From CAWKOH01 sp963851245 (GTDB taxonomy: Bacteria > Actinomycetota > Acidimicrobiia > Acidimicrobiales > Palsa-688): a stretch of DNA of 64,000 nt. This document shows, one piece after another, positions 38,063 to 47,725 of this stretch (position 1 is the stretch's first letter; the number at the start of each line of letters is the position of its first letter). The DNA lies in the NCBI GenBank assembly GCA_963851245.1, contig CAWKOH010000002.1, forward strand, positions 620,001 through 684,000. Direction: 5' to 3'. A program made the position numbers and the translations under genes. The notes beneath the pieces were generated by a model that saw nothing but the letters and a program-made list of their open reading frames with translations, made no database searches and had not been told where the DNA came from.

Positions 38063-41000
38063 TCAATCGATCGGGCGGCACATGCTGGAGGCCAGCTGTA
38101 CGGCGGCGTCTGTATCCAGTCGCTTGCCGGCGGCCGCATCTTCTTCGGCTGCGACCCCTCGAATCCGGTGGGCTTCGGTCAGTCCCACCTGCAGTTCCTC
38201 TTCCTGATAGTCGAGACGCGGCGACCCTATTAGCTCACGGAGGGCGTCGGATGCGCCGGCGAGGCGGATGGCATCTGCCGGTGACCGCGCTGAGGACAAC
38301 ATGGCGATGTCATCGAAGAGCATGCAGAGTGACCAACGATCGCCGGTCAGGGCGTAAATCTGCAACGCCTCCGCGTAGTGATCCCCGGCCGCCGTCGAAT
38401 CACCGAGCTCCCTCATGGCGTTGCCGAGGTTGTGCTGAGAGATGGCGATGCCATACATGTCGCCGACTTCAAGTCCCGCCAGTAGCGCTTCCTGCAGATG
38501 GGTCTGGGCGCCAGCGAAGTCTTTGCGAAGGTAGGCCAGCATGGCGATGTTGTTCAGCGACACGCCGATACCCCAGCGGTCACCTAGCTCGGTTCGGATG
38601 GTCAATGCCTCCTCGCTCAGCTCTTGGGCCCGGTCGTACTGGCCCTGGTGGGCCGCCGGCATAGCCAGGTTGCCGAGAAGGGTGGCCTCCGTGCGGCGGT
38701 CACCGCGAGCGCGGCAGGCCTGCAGGCTCTGCTCGAAATGGGTCCGGGAGCGGTCGGGATCGCCCTGCAGATTGGCGATGAGCCCCCGGACGTGGGCGAT
38801 CCGGCCGAGGCCTGCAGTGTCGCCGAGCCGTTCGAATATGGTCCACGCCCGATCGAGCTCCGCCTCCGCTTCGTCGTAGCGCCCCTGCTTGCGCTTCGGC
38901 TCCGCCCGGCTGGTCAGGGCCCAGGCTTCGGCGGAGTCGTCGTCTAGTTGGAGGGCCAGTTCGAGAGCCTCGGTATAGACCGTCTCCGACTCGCTCAGGT
39001 CTCCCCGCAGTTCCAAAACCGCGCCGAGCTTGAGGAGCACCGCTCCTCGTTCGGGATCGGGCAGGAGCGCTCCGAGACGGCGGAAGTAGTCAACCGCCGC
39101 ATCGTTGGCGTAACGCTTCTCAGCCGCTTCGCCGGCCCGGCGCAGATAGTCACGTTTCTTGTCTTCTTCACTGCTCCACCAGAAATGATGGGCCAAGAGG
39201 TCGAGCGCGTCGGGATTGGTCGACTCGATCCATAGCCCTATACGGCCGTGGAGCAGAGTGCGGAGGGAGAAGGGGAGGCTCTCGTAGGCCACCTCCCGGA
39301 TCACGGCGTGCTTGAAGGCGTAGGCTTCTTCGTCCTGGTTCTCCGGTACGACCAGATCGGCGGCAGTAAGCCGGCGAAGGTGGCCGCTGACCTGGCGGCG
39401 GGCGCCGAGGTCGGGGTAGGCCCCGGTGAGCACGTCGAGGTTGAAGTCGCGACCCACGACGCTGGCCACCTTCAGAGTTCGACGCGACGACTCCCGGAGT
39501 GTGTCGATGCGGGACAGGACCAACGACGACAGGGTGGCGGGGAGGTCGAGCGCCGCCGCCTTGTCGTCAGAGGGATCGGCATGCTGCGAGCGGAGGAAGT
39601 TGACCAGCTCTTCCATGTAGAACGGGTTACCCTCCGCCCTCTCCAGGAGTCGGTCCAGAAGCGAATCGGAGATGGTGATGTGGGGGCCGTACAACTCGCT
39701 CAGCCGGGCGGTCAGCAACCTGCGCCCATCGGCCTCCTCGAGCGAGTCCAGCTCCAGGGTCGCCGTGTGCCGAAGCCGAGGGGCGGTGAACGAGCCGGGC
39801 CGGGTGGTCAGGAGAAGCAGCACCGGTAGGGACGCAATGGCCCGAGCGGCGAGGTCGAGCAGATCGGCCGAAAGGGGGTCAAGCCAGTGGCAGTCCTCGA
39901 GGAAGACTACGAGTGGCTGGTCGGTGGCCTTGGAAGTCAGGTAGCGGATCAGGAGCGACTCGAGCGAGGTCTTGCGCAGTTTGGCGTCGAAGGTTGCTGT
40001 GAGAGCGTTGTCTTCGATCGGAACTCCGAAGAGAGTCCCCAAAAGCGGCAGGCGGGGAAGGAGCCCGGCGTCCGTCTCCCGGATCGACCGTTCGCATTCG
40101 GGCGCCGGGTCGTCCTCACTGCTGACCCCGAAGAGGGAGGTGAACACCCCCTGCCAGGCTTGGTAGCTGACGGCCCCCCCGGTCGAAGCGGCCGCACCTG
40201 AGTGGACCGCATAACCCTGTTGGCGCAGCCGGGCAAGGAGCTCCTCGGACAGCCGGGTCTTGCCCATTCCGGCCTCGGCCGAAACGGTGACGAGCTTCCC
40301 GCCCCCGGCCAGAGCCTCTTTTGCGTAATCCTCCAACAGGGCGAGCTCCGACGACCGGCCCACCAGTTGGTGCACCGGGCGCGGCTCCCGCTCGGGCGCC
40401 CGCCGGCTGACTCCGGTCAAGCGACGAACGGGGATGTACTCCGACTTGCCCTTGGCCTTGAAATCGGGCAGTACCTCGGAGGTGAAGCGACCGCCGGCCC
40501 GCTCGAGCAGCTCCGCGGTCGTGTACACCTGACCAGCCGGGGCGGCCGACATCAGTCGGGCCGCCAGGTTCGTGGCGTCGCCCAGGCAGGCGAAGGTGCG
40601 GCGGTGGCGGTGGCCGTAGGTGCCGCTGCGCAGCTGCCCGCGGGACAGTCCGATCTGCATGCCGGTCGCGTCGGTGCTGCCTTCCAGACTGAGCAGGTCG
40701 AGGGCGGCGCTGCACGCGTGGGCGGCGTCATTCTCGTGCGCTACGGGGGAGCCGAAGACGGCGTAGAGGTACGCACCCTTGTCCCCAATGGTCAGCTGCA
40801 GGACGTTGCCTCTGAAGCTGTCCACGATCCTCTGGGCTCGCTTGATGAAATCGTCCAGCCGGGCAGGGGCGTCGTCCTCCTGGTCGAAGTCGAACCCTCC
40901 GAAGCGCAGGAAGAGGGGGACGACAGGCCGCAACTCGGCGAGGAACTCGCCGCGGCCGGCCACCAGCCGTTCGTACACCGGGGGCAGGATCCATTGCCTG

Positions 41001-41723
41001 ACCACGGCTCTCGGCAGGCGGGGGGGCGGCGGGGGCAGCCTGATAGTGCGTCCTTCGGTGTAGATGTCGGCTACAACGCCGATCGGGCCGGCCCCCGGTT
41101 CGCCTTCGTCTTGTCGCAGAGAGGCCAGCTCGACCCGGTCGCCCAGGTACTCCAGCGTGGCCGCGTCGACCAGAACCTCGCCCCGCTCGGCGTGATGCTC
41201 CAGGTCGGCCAACCGATCGAGCAACGAGCCGGCCAGCACATCGATCAGCTGGATCTCCGGGTCGCCGACCACGAAGCGCCGGGCGGGGCCGGCCGCCACC
41301 GCCACCTTCATCCCGAGCTGGACGGTGGTGCCGCCCGGCGTGGTGATGGTTCCCACTTCGGCAACAGCCTCCTGCATGGCCAGTCCGCACCCGACGGCCG
41401 CCTCGCCGTCGTCCCTATCGAACCAGCAGGTGACGGCGTCCCCGCTGAAGTAGATGACGCTGCCGCCGTACCGGTGCAGCTTCTCGAGCACGGCGTCGAA
41501 CACCTGATCCAGGGCGCGGGTGAGCTCCTCGGGCCCGCGCCGCACTCCCAGCTCCCGAACCAACGCCTCGGTCAACGGCGTGAAGCCTGAGATGTCGGCG
41601 AAGAGGGCGGCTCCATTGACCCGATCCGGCATTTCCACCCCGCCCGCCAACGCTCGGCGGCGATCGCCCGGGATATAGGCCTCGACGTTGTCCGCTACCA
41701 GCCCCGTGACGCGCCTCCCGCAC
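38063..41723 (-). CDS. Adenylate-cyclase-like/AAA/TPR regulatory protein
   Basis: About 1195 residues are readable from TTG 41650. The N-terminal class III cyclase domain has both metal-binding Asp motifs (ALFADISGFTPLTEALV and YFSGDAVTCWF). A second, weaker domain has GDATNLAARL. An AAA ATPase (SAEAGMGKTRL; VFLEDCHWLD) and many TPR helices follow. Residues upstream of 41650 (NVEAYIPGDRRRALAGG) are clearly coding in family terms but lack a start. Removing one base from the CCCC run at 41702-41705 joins them to GTG 41723, which I take as the probable start. It may make cAMP for the neighbouring CNB proteins. Confidence 0.8.
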
Positions 41724-41761
41724 CCCTCGAACCGCAGTAGGCAGCAACGATACTGGATGGC

Positions 41762-42283
41762 ATGCTGGTGGTGGATGCGGCGAATGTCGTGGGCTCCCGC
41801 CCCGACGGCTGGTGGCGGGACCGAGCGGGGGCGGCAGGCCGGCTGCTAGGGGAGATCGATGCCGCTCTCGAAGCCGGCCACTTGGCCGGGCCCATCACTG
41901 TCGTGCTGGAGGGCGCGGCCAAAGGGGCTGTTCGGCCCGGCCGGTCCGAACTTCGGGTGGTGGCCGCCCCAGGCAGTGGCGATGACGCCATCGTGGCCGA
42001 GGTGACCAGGCTGGTCAATGAGGAGAAAACGGTGACCGTCGTGACCGCTGACCGCGATCTCCAAACGCGAGTCCGGCGGCTGGGCGCCAGGGTCGAGTCG
42101 CCGGGCTGGCTCCTGAACAAGTCATCCCGCTGGATCGCGACCCCCTGTATTTCTCGCGAACCATCTCCCTCCTATGAGGACCGAAGAGCGTTAAGGAGTT
42201 CCGGAAGGTCTGTCGTCTTTCCGATGCGTGATATCAGGCCGCGGGTCGGGCAGAATGGTGCCCGGGCAAAGAAGGGGTGCTAG
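41762..42283 (+). CDS. NYN/PIN-like ribonuclease domain protein
   Basis: This 173-residue protein has the NYN fold: LVVDAANVVGSRPDGWW with the first Asp, GDDAIVAEV, and VTVVTADRDLQTRVRRLG with later acidic residues. It resembles YacP-type endoribonucleases. The natural family end is near SPGWLL (about residue 118). The remaining 55 residues look non-coding, so the stop may have been lost by mutation or indel. A small ORF starts directly after the TAG. Confidence 0.7.
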   Translation: MLVVDAANVVGSRPDGWWRDRAGAAGRLLGEIDAALEAGHLAGPITVVLEGAAKGAVRPGRSELRVVAAPGSGDDAIVAEVTRLVNEEKTVTVVTADRDLQTRVRRLGARVESPGWLLNKSSRWIATPCISREPSPSYEDRRALRSSGRSVVFPMRDIRPRVGQNGARAKKGC

Positions 42284-42442
42284 ATGAAAATCCGGCGTCG
42301 GGCTACGAGCGACGACCAACAGGAAGTCGTCTCCGGCGATCCGTGGACCTGGGAGGGCGGAACGGTGTCGTGCCGCTACTGCCAAGGTTCGTGGAACCAC
42401 GAAGACGATTGCGCCTGGGTGGTCGGCCTCCGGCGGAGCTGA
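42284..42442 (+). CDS. Small putative zinc-binding protein (52 aa)
   Basis: ATG 42284, right after the preceding stop, opens a 52-residue frame containing WTWEGGTVSCRYCQGSW and NHEDDCAWVV. The CxxC...H...C ligand set suggests one zinc site. GAAGGGGTG lies upstream. Trp/Cys-rich mini-proteins of this kind are hard to prove. It lies just outside the left end of the integrated element. Confidence 0.45.
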   Translation: MKIRRRATSDDQQEVVSGDPWTWEGGTVSCRYCQGSWNHEDDCAWVVGLRRS

Positions 42443-42543
42443 TACCGCCGAATCCGTTCTCCGCAACCCCTCCGCTGCGAACTGCCTCTGGGTGGATGCG
42501 ACTGACACCTAATATGCGTCCGCGGTGACCCGCGACATCAGAT

Positions 42544-42592
42544 TGGTGGAGGCGATGGGAATCGAACCCACGAACCTCTTGCATGCCATGCA
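42544..42592. repeat. attL core: partial copy of the tRNA-Ala 3' end
   Basis: These 49 bp are identical to 51106-51154, from TGGTGGAGGCG to GCATGCCATGCA. They cover CCA, the acceptor 3' strand, T arm, variable loop and most of the anticodon arm. Beyond 42592 the sequence is unrelated to tRNA, so this is a duplicated att site, not a gene. Confidence 0.92.
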
Positions 42593-42937
42593 GAAAAGGC
42601 CCCTCCATGGGTATCCATGGCTCACAGAAAATCGCAGGTCAGACCCTATTTATGTGACGTGTGGAGATTGGTGGATATCCCTGGAATAGGCCTCTGTGGC
42701 TCCCACCGTGGCTCCCACTGGCGGGTAGTTGCGTGCCGTGCAAGAGGTTCCGCAGACCCGCATCAGGAGCCACCTGAGACCACCTGGAAAGAAAAATTCC
42801 CCGGAGTCAGACGGAAGATTTAATGCGGGAAAACGCCGGGCGGACGACCTGACCGGCTGGCAGTACACGACATCACTTGGCAGCCGCTAAAAGGTCGTCC
42901 CGCAGGCCGGCCCACCGGTGCGCGCATGCTGCCATCC
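42593..42937. other. Left-end non-coding region of the element
   Basis: No convincing gene is visible between attL and the HTH gene; a short open frame at 42617-42823 has no coding character. The stretch contains the paired GTGGCTCCCAC repeats. It is AT-richer than its surroundings near 42640-42690 and 42785-42825. Confidence 0.5.
42696..42718. repeat. Paired arm-type repeats near attL
   Basis: GTGGCTCCCAC occurs at 42696-42706 and again at 42708-42718, a 12-bp period. The related GTTGCTCCCAC and TTGGCTCCCAC occur in tandem near attR (51024-51047). Direct repeats flanking both att cores are typical integrase arm-binding sites. Confidence 0.6.
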
Positions 42938-43219
42938 ATGACCACCGCAGAGCAGATACCGCCGCCCAAGCGTGGCCGAGGCCGCCCCCGCTCGACCCCG
43001 AAGTTCCCCCTTCAGAGCGTGATACTCCCGCCCGACCGGGCCGGCTTCAAGGTCGCCGAGGTCGCCCGGCTTCTCGGCATATCGGAGTCGCACGCCTACG
43101 TGCTGGTTGACCGGGGCGAGTTCGTCAGCTTCCACATCGGATCGAGCCGACGGATCACCGCCGATAGCGTCGCCGCCTTCATCCAGCGCCAGGTCGCCGC
43201 CGAAGGCCGGCCGGCGTGA
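42938..43219 (+). CDS. Excisionase-like HTH protein with AT-hook
   Basis: The product has 93 residues from ATG 42938; an in-frame ATG at 42926 is the alternative. The N-terminus PPPKRGRGRPRSTPK contains the GRP core of an AT-hook. The C-terminal part FKVAEVARLLGISESHAYVL...SRRITADSVAAFIQRQV is a MerR/AlpA-type excisionase HTH. Its position next to attL and the arm repeats fits a recombination directionality factor. Confidence 0.72.
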   Translation: MTTAEQIPPPKRGRGRPRSTPKFPLQSVILPPDRAGFKVAEVARLLGISESHAYVLVDRGEFVSFHIGSSRRITADSVAAFIQRQVAAEGRPA

Positions 43220-43304
43220 CACGGCCGGGCCCCCGAGAGCCCGGCCGGATCCGCTTCTTACGAGACTCGAGGAATCGCCTCGAAGCGTAGACCGGACGGG
43301 CCCG

Positions 43305-43976
43305 TTGAGCCATGAGGCCCAGGGCCGGGCCCGGGCTATCACCGGGCTGCGACCGCGGGAGCGGATGATATTGCTGAACATAGCGGACCGAGCTCGGCGC
43401 GGGACCGAGACGGGCCTGGCCGTCGGTCGAGACCCTGGCCCGTGAAGAAGGCATGAGCGAAAGGACCGTTAAGCGGGCGCTGCGCGGTCTGCCGCGACCC
43501 GCGGCCTGATCCACATCGAGAGGCGCGGCCACGGGTTAGGGCCCGACAACGGAGGAGTCTCGAACAGTTACATCCTCTCAGCGCAGCTAGTAGGGGACTC
43601 CGGTGACCCCTACTCCCTCGAGGTAGCTACGGGTCAGATTGACCCCAAGCTAGGCCGAGGCTTGGGGACAAAAAGCGCGAGTCAAGGGGACAAAAAGCGT
43701 GAGTCAAGGGGTCAAAATGGCCCACTAACCGGGTCTTTAGAACCGGTAGGGAACCGCGTCGGCCGTCCGGCGACCCTGACGGGCCGGCCGTCCGACGCCG
43801 AAGCGGCCTCGCCGGCTTCGGTGGAAGCGAGGCGCGAGGAGGTACGCGTGTCCCACCTCGAGAAAGCGGCCGAGTGCCGGCTCTGCGACGAGGAAGGCTG
43901 GATCACCTTTCCGGACGGCTCCGCCCGACTCTGCGACCACGGCGCGGGGAGGAGAGACCGTGGCCGAGCGCGTTGA
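43305..43976 (+). CDS. O-like replication initiator with winged HTH, two compensating frameshifts
   Basis: The N-terminal domain reads GLRPRERMILLNIADRA, then WPSVETLAREEGMSERTVKRALRGL, then RGLIHIERRGHG and NSYILSAQ, a phage-replisome-organiser-type winged helix. The tail includes a Cys motif (ECRLCDEEG ... LCDHG). The frame slips near 43415 and returns near 43490, so neither the start (TTG 43305 used) nor the exact sequence is certain. Three iterons and two dyads lie within the gene, as ori does in lambda O. Confidence 0.6.
43631..43720. repeat. Candidate replication origin: two dyads and three 22-bp-spaced iterons
   Basis: GGGTCA-GAT-TGACCC (43631-43645) overlaps CCCCAAGC...GCTTGGGG (43643-43667). 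After that come GGGGACAAAAAGCG at 43664, again at 43686, and a degenerate GGGGTCAAAATGG at 43708. The spacing is exactly 22 bp, two helical turns, so an initiator could bind the repeats on one face. Confidence 0.55.
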
Positions 43977-44056
43977 CTGGTATGGGCGGCGCCACAACGG
44001 CGATCCCGGCAGCCCGCCGGCCTTGACCGCGGCCGCAGTCGAACGGGCTGGCCCGG

Positions 44057-44575
44057 ATGCCCTATGAGACCTATCTCCGGACCGACTGGTGGCAGTGGCG
44101 CCGGCTCCGGTCTCTGTGGCTGGCCGGGCAGCGCTGCCAGCATTGCCGGCAGCGGGGAGGCCTACAGGTTCACCATCTGACCTACGAGCGCCGCGGCCGG
44201 GAGCGCGACGAGGACTTAGCCGTCCTGTGCGACCGCTGCCACATCGTGGAGCACGCCGCCCAGGCCGCGGCCGCCTCGGTGGCCCCGAGCGGACGGACGC
44301 ACCCGTCGGAGATCTGGGTCGCATCGCCGGCCGATGGCGTGACCCTGCCACCAGCCCGGGCGCTGGCCCTGACCAGACGGGACCGACCCAAACGGGTCTT
44401 CCACGTTGACCGCGACGGCGCCGCCACCGGTCGCCGGCCTCTCGCCCCCGACGTTGCCGACCAGGCCCGGGCGCTGGGACTGCTGCGAGAGGACCCGGAA
44501 CTTAATCAGCGAACTAGTAAGTCCCCGACGCGCGTGATCACACGGAGGGACGACGATAAGGAGGCAATCTTGTGA
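44057..44575 (+). CDS. HNH endonuclease 1
   Basis: This 172-residue protein has an HNH/zinc core near the N-terminus: CQHCRQRGGLQVHHLTYERRG ... LAVLCDRCHIVEH, with two CxxC pairs and the catalytic His in VHHLTY. The C-terminal half has no recognised domain. The TGA stop overlaps the next GTG start as GTGA. Phage-type HNH nucleases nick DNA during packaging or recombination, or behave as homing enzymes; the role here is not known. Confidence 0.82.
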   Translation: MPYETYLRTDWWQWRRLRSLWLAGQRCQHCRQRGGLQVHHLTYERRGRERDEDLAVLCDRCHIVEHAAQAAAASVAPSGRTHPSEIWVASPADGVTLPPARALALTRRDRPKRVFHVDRDGAATGRRPLAPDVADQARALGLLREDPELNQRTSKSPTRVITRRDDDKEAIL

Positions 44576-45178
44576 CCGAGTATCCCGGGCAGTTGCGGCT
44601 TGACTTCGCCGAGGTTGACGGCGAGACCGCGCCGCTTGACTTCGAGGCGCTAGCGGCTGACAGCTACGCCGCGTACAAGGTGGGATCGGATGCGGCTGCG
44701 ATCGTGGCGCTTTCCGACGCGTGCGCGACGCTCGACAGCTCCCGTTTCGCGTGCTGCGACCTGTCGCCGTCGGAGCGATGGCGCCGCTATGTGACCGGGC
44801 CGCCGCGGGCCCTTCCGCCCCGGACGAAGATTAACGATCTCGCCCGGGCCGATCTGTTCGCCAGTTCCGGGTATCGCTGCGTCTCCTGCCGGCGCCACTG
44901 CGAGGACGTTTCGCTAAACGTCGGGCACGTGCTGTCGCGCGACGAAGCATTCATCCTCCTTCACGTCGCCGGCGATACCCGCCCGGTGCAGTTGATCGAT
45001 ATGCGCGAGGACTGGATCCCCGAGTGCGCCAAGTGCAACCTCGATCACCGCTCCCGCAGCTTCGACCCGGCGGCCGCCCTGGTGCTGCCGCGGCCGGTCT
45101 TGGTCATGGGATCTGCGCGGCGAGATCATGCTCGAGATCCTCGACTGGTGCGCCAAAGCGCGCGAGTGGCGGCCGTGA
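44572..45178 (+). CDS. HNH endonuclease 2, one frameshift
   Basis: About 201 residues. The nuclease core is ADLFASSGYRCVSCRRHCED ... LNVGHVLSRDEA ... WIPECAKCNLDHRSRS, with Cys pairs around a GH motif. Near 45110 one extra G (ATGGGATC in place of ATGGATC) hides the natural end DLRGEIMLEILDWCAKAREW and stop TGA 45176-45178. As written, the frame runs straight into the RecT gene and mimics a fusion. The start is coupled to HNH 1. Confidence 0.72.
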
Positions 45179-46365
45179 GCGCCGTCCCTGCTCCGGGGGA
45201 GGATCGCGGAGTGAGCGAGCTCGCCCGTTACGGCCGCCGGCTGGATCTCGACACGCTGCGCGACCAGTTCGCGCCCGGGGCGAGCGATCTCGAGCTCGAG
45301 CACTTCGCGCTTGTGTGCCGCCACCTCGCCCTTGACCCCTATGTGGATCAGATCTGTCTGATCGGCCGTCACCGCAAGATCAAGGTCCGCGACGAGCGGA
45401 GCGGGCGCGACGTGGAAGCGTGGCGGATGGTGCATCGGCCGCAAGTGACCGTGGCCGGCCGGCGGGCGATCGCGTCTCGGACGGGCCGGCTGCGGGCGAT
45501 CATCGGCCCGGAATGGTGCGGGCCGCGCCGCTACGGGCCCGCCGGGGAGAAGCTGCCGCTCGAGTGGCTCGAGGTGTGGGACGACGACGACGGCTACCCG
45601 TACGCGGCCCGCTGCTTCGTGCTCCCGGCCGGGTGGAGCTCCCCGGTGAACGGAACCTGTAAGTGGGCCGAGTTCGCGCAGTACACGGACTCCGAGCAGA
45701 CCAAGCTCTCGCCGCTGTGGAAGCGCATGCCGTCGCATATGTTGGCGAAGACCGCCGAGGCTCTGGCGCTGCGCCGAGGCTTCCCCGAGGTTGAGGCCGC
45801 CGTCGGCTACGCCGAAGGCCGGGACGGGCTCGAGGCCGACGACGGAGCCATAATCGACGAAGCGGAAGCCTCGAGACAACAGCTCTCCGCCCAGGATCGC
45901 CCAGGAGGCCCGCGAAACGGGCGCCGGCTGTCCTCACCCATCCCGGCGACCAGCACTAACACCGCGGGCCGCCCGGCCGCCGCTGCGAGCCCGGTGGACA
46001 CGTTCACGCTCGACTGTCTCTCCGATCGCCTCGCCGGCCTTCCCGAGCCGGCCCGCGCGGATCTGCGGGCCCGCTGGATCGAGCTTCAGATCCCGCCGCT
46101 GCGATCTGAGGCCTTCGCCCGGGCCGATCTGGCGCGCGTCGAGGCGCTGATCGCAGAGCTCGAGCTCGGCGCCGAGTCGCAAATGCGCCACGCCCCGACG
46201 CATTTCGAGACCGAGGAGCAGACCCCCGCTCACGTTATCGACGGCGCACCTGAAGCGTCAGGGGTCGACGTGGAGCCGGCCTACCGTTACGACCCGGCCG
46301 ACGCGGAGCCGTTCGCGTCGAGCTCGCCGGCGAACCTTCGACCAAGCAAGCAAGGAGGAGCAGCG
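45175..46365 (+). CDS. RecT/Bet-family single-strand annealing protein
   Basis: The GTG start overlaps the corrected stop of HNH 2. The core matches phage recombination protein Bet: LEHFALVCRHLALDPYVDQI, RPQVTVAGRRAIASRTGRLR, IIGPEWCGP, and the signature LWKRMPSHMLAKTAEALALR followed by RGFPE. It anneals homologous ssDNA during phage-type recombination or replication. After about residue 235 there is a low-complexity linker and an acidic tail. The frame stays open to 46545, past the next gene's start at 46366, so the true stop is probably lost to an indel. Confidence 0.8.
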
Positions 46366-46949
46366 ATGCCCAACACTGACACCCAAATTGTCCGCCGGCC
46401 GACTACCACCCGGGCGGCCGTACCGAATGGGTCACCGACCCTGAGGACGTGTTCTACACGCCGGCCGATGAGCGGCCCTGGTATTGCGATCCGAAGGCCC
46501 CCCCGGCGCGGGCCGATATGGCGAAGCTTTATGACGGCCGGGTGACCCTGAATCGGGTGATCCTCGAGGGGAAGCGTCACGTGTTCGCCCCGTCGATCCA
46601 GAACAGCGGGCCGGTCGCGCAGCTTCGCCCCACCTCGCCCGACACGATCAAGGTGGACCCCCAAGACGTGCTCCACGTGGCCGCCTGGCGTCACTTCGAG
46701 CGCCGAAGGTGGGCGCAGGCCCAGATCCGCACCGAGGAGGACCGGCGCCGCCTCGAGGCCGCTCAGCCCCGCTGTGAGATCTGCGGCGACGTGCTCATCA
46801 ACGGCGGCGCGAACACGATCGGGTCGGGGACGAAGGGCCGAGGCCGCCTCTGCCCGCCGGACGCGGACGCGATCAACTTCGAGGCCGCCCGGCGCCGCCT
46901 CGAGACCCACCGCGCCGCCGTCGAAGCCTGGCTCGAGGGGGTCCGGTAA
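46366..46949 (+). CDS. Element protein of unknown function with one Cys motif
   Basis: AAGGAGGA lies 6 nt before ATG 46366. The frame starts MPNTDTQIVRR, and a base appears to be missing near 46395-46410. From TEWVTDPEDVFYTPADERPW the reading continues cleanly to TAA 46947-46949. A single CEIC motif, then LINGGANTIGSGTKGRG, and a charged C-terminal helix are the only landmarks. I do not recognise it. It is coupled to the next gene through TAATG. Confidence 0.5.
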
Positions 46950-47275
46950 TGAAACTCCCTGCCCCCGGTCTGCTCGGCAACTACGAAGACTCCTGCGTCG
47001 TGTGTCTGGAAGGCACCGACACCATCCTTGCGTTCCGAGGTATTGCCGGATGGATCGAGGCTTTGCTAGAGGTCCTCGGCATCCCCGAGGATCAAGCGGT
47101 CGATACCGTGAGCGTCGGTTGCGACTGCCCGCGAGGCGAGGTGCCAGAGGGGATTTTCACGATGACGTTCCGGGTGTGCTCCGACTGTGCGAGCAAGGCG
47201 AACGTGAGATTTCCCGCTCCTGTTCTTCTTGTCGTGGGCGTGGCGGTTCCCTGCGTCGTCCAGCCCGAGCCGTAA
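46949..47275 (+). CDS. Small cysteine-rich element protein, unknown function
   Basis: This 108-residue protein has three Cys groups (CVVC, CDCP, CSDC) that could bind zinc, an acidic centre (LGIPEDQAVDTVSV) and a hydrophobic C-terminus (VLLVVGVAVPCVV). The start overlaps the preceding stop. It converges with the opposite-strand HTH gene, whose end overlaps it by about 119 nt. That overlap suggests that one of the two 3' ends is misread. Confidence 0.5.
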   Translation: MKLPAPGLLGNYEDSCVVCLEGTDTILAFRGIAGWIEALLEVLGIPEDQAVDTVSVGCDCPRGEVPEGIFTMTFRVCSDCASKANVRFPAPVLLVVGVAVPCVVQPEP

Positions 47276-47664
47276 CCCAATCTTTCCGCTGTAGCGCCTC
47301 CTGCCGTTCTTGACGCTCGATCAGGATTGCGGCTTTGCGGGCCGCCTCGCTCTCGGTGGCTCGGGCTTTCACTTCGGCGGCAACGTCGGGCTTGGCGATC
47401 AATTCCCGCCACCCGGGCGGCGTCCTTGAACGTCGCAGCAGTGGGTTCGGTGCGCGGCTTGGGTGGCTTGGTCGGAGACTTCCGCCTCTTCGGGAGACTT
47501 TTGACAATTGCCGTCCAGGTCACTCCCTTTTCAAGTTCACTTGAAAAGGGAGTCTCAGCGAACCGGACCCGGTTCGACACCTCTTGCCTACTGATCCCGG
47601 CCCGCTGACAGATCTGACCCAACAGGCCCTTCGGAAGTCGTTGACCTTCGTGTTGCGCCAACAT
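47157..47664 (-). CDS. HTH (ParB/KorB-like) DNA-binding element protein, one frameshift
   Basis: The N-terminal part (GLLGQICQRAGISRQEVSNRV) is an HTH. WTAIVKSLPKRRK and a basic Pro/Lys linker follow. After one extra base near 47420 comes a helical region (WRELIAKPDVAAEVKARATE ... RKAAILIERQERQEALQRK). It is one of the few leftward genes of the element, with AAGGGGGG before ATG 47664. That orientation and the nearby palindromes make it a candidate repressor. A perfect 32-nt palindrome lies inside the coding sequence. Confidence 0.5.
47522..47553. repeat. Perfect 32-nt inverted repeat (15-bp arms)
   Basis: ACTCCCTTTTCAAGT and ACTTGAAAAGGGAGT are exact reverse complements separated by only TC. 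The element lies within the leftward HTH gene and encodes ETPFSSELEKGV there. Its AT-rich core is unusual in this GC-rich context. It could be an operator, a cruciform/hairpin signal, or an assembly fold-back. Confidence 0.9.
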
Positions 47665-47725
47665 AAACGGATCCCCCCTTAAGCCGTTACTCCCCCAGGA
47701 TCCGATCTCGGCCCCGCGCCCGTGT

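Noticed and set aside
42544..42592. A second tRNA-Ala gene
   Set aside because: Only the 3' 49 nt are present; no acceptor 5' strand or D arm follows. It is the attL copy.
42617..42823. 68-residue + strand ORF near attL
   Set aside because: It spans the arm-type repeats, has no plausible ribosome site and shows no protein-like composition.
44572..46545. HNH nuclease-RecT fusion protein of 657 residues
   Set aside because: Removing one G near 45110 restores a natural HNH ending and a TGA that overlaps a GTG start for RecT (GTGA). The junction residues in the written frame are not domain-like.
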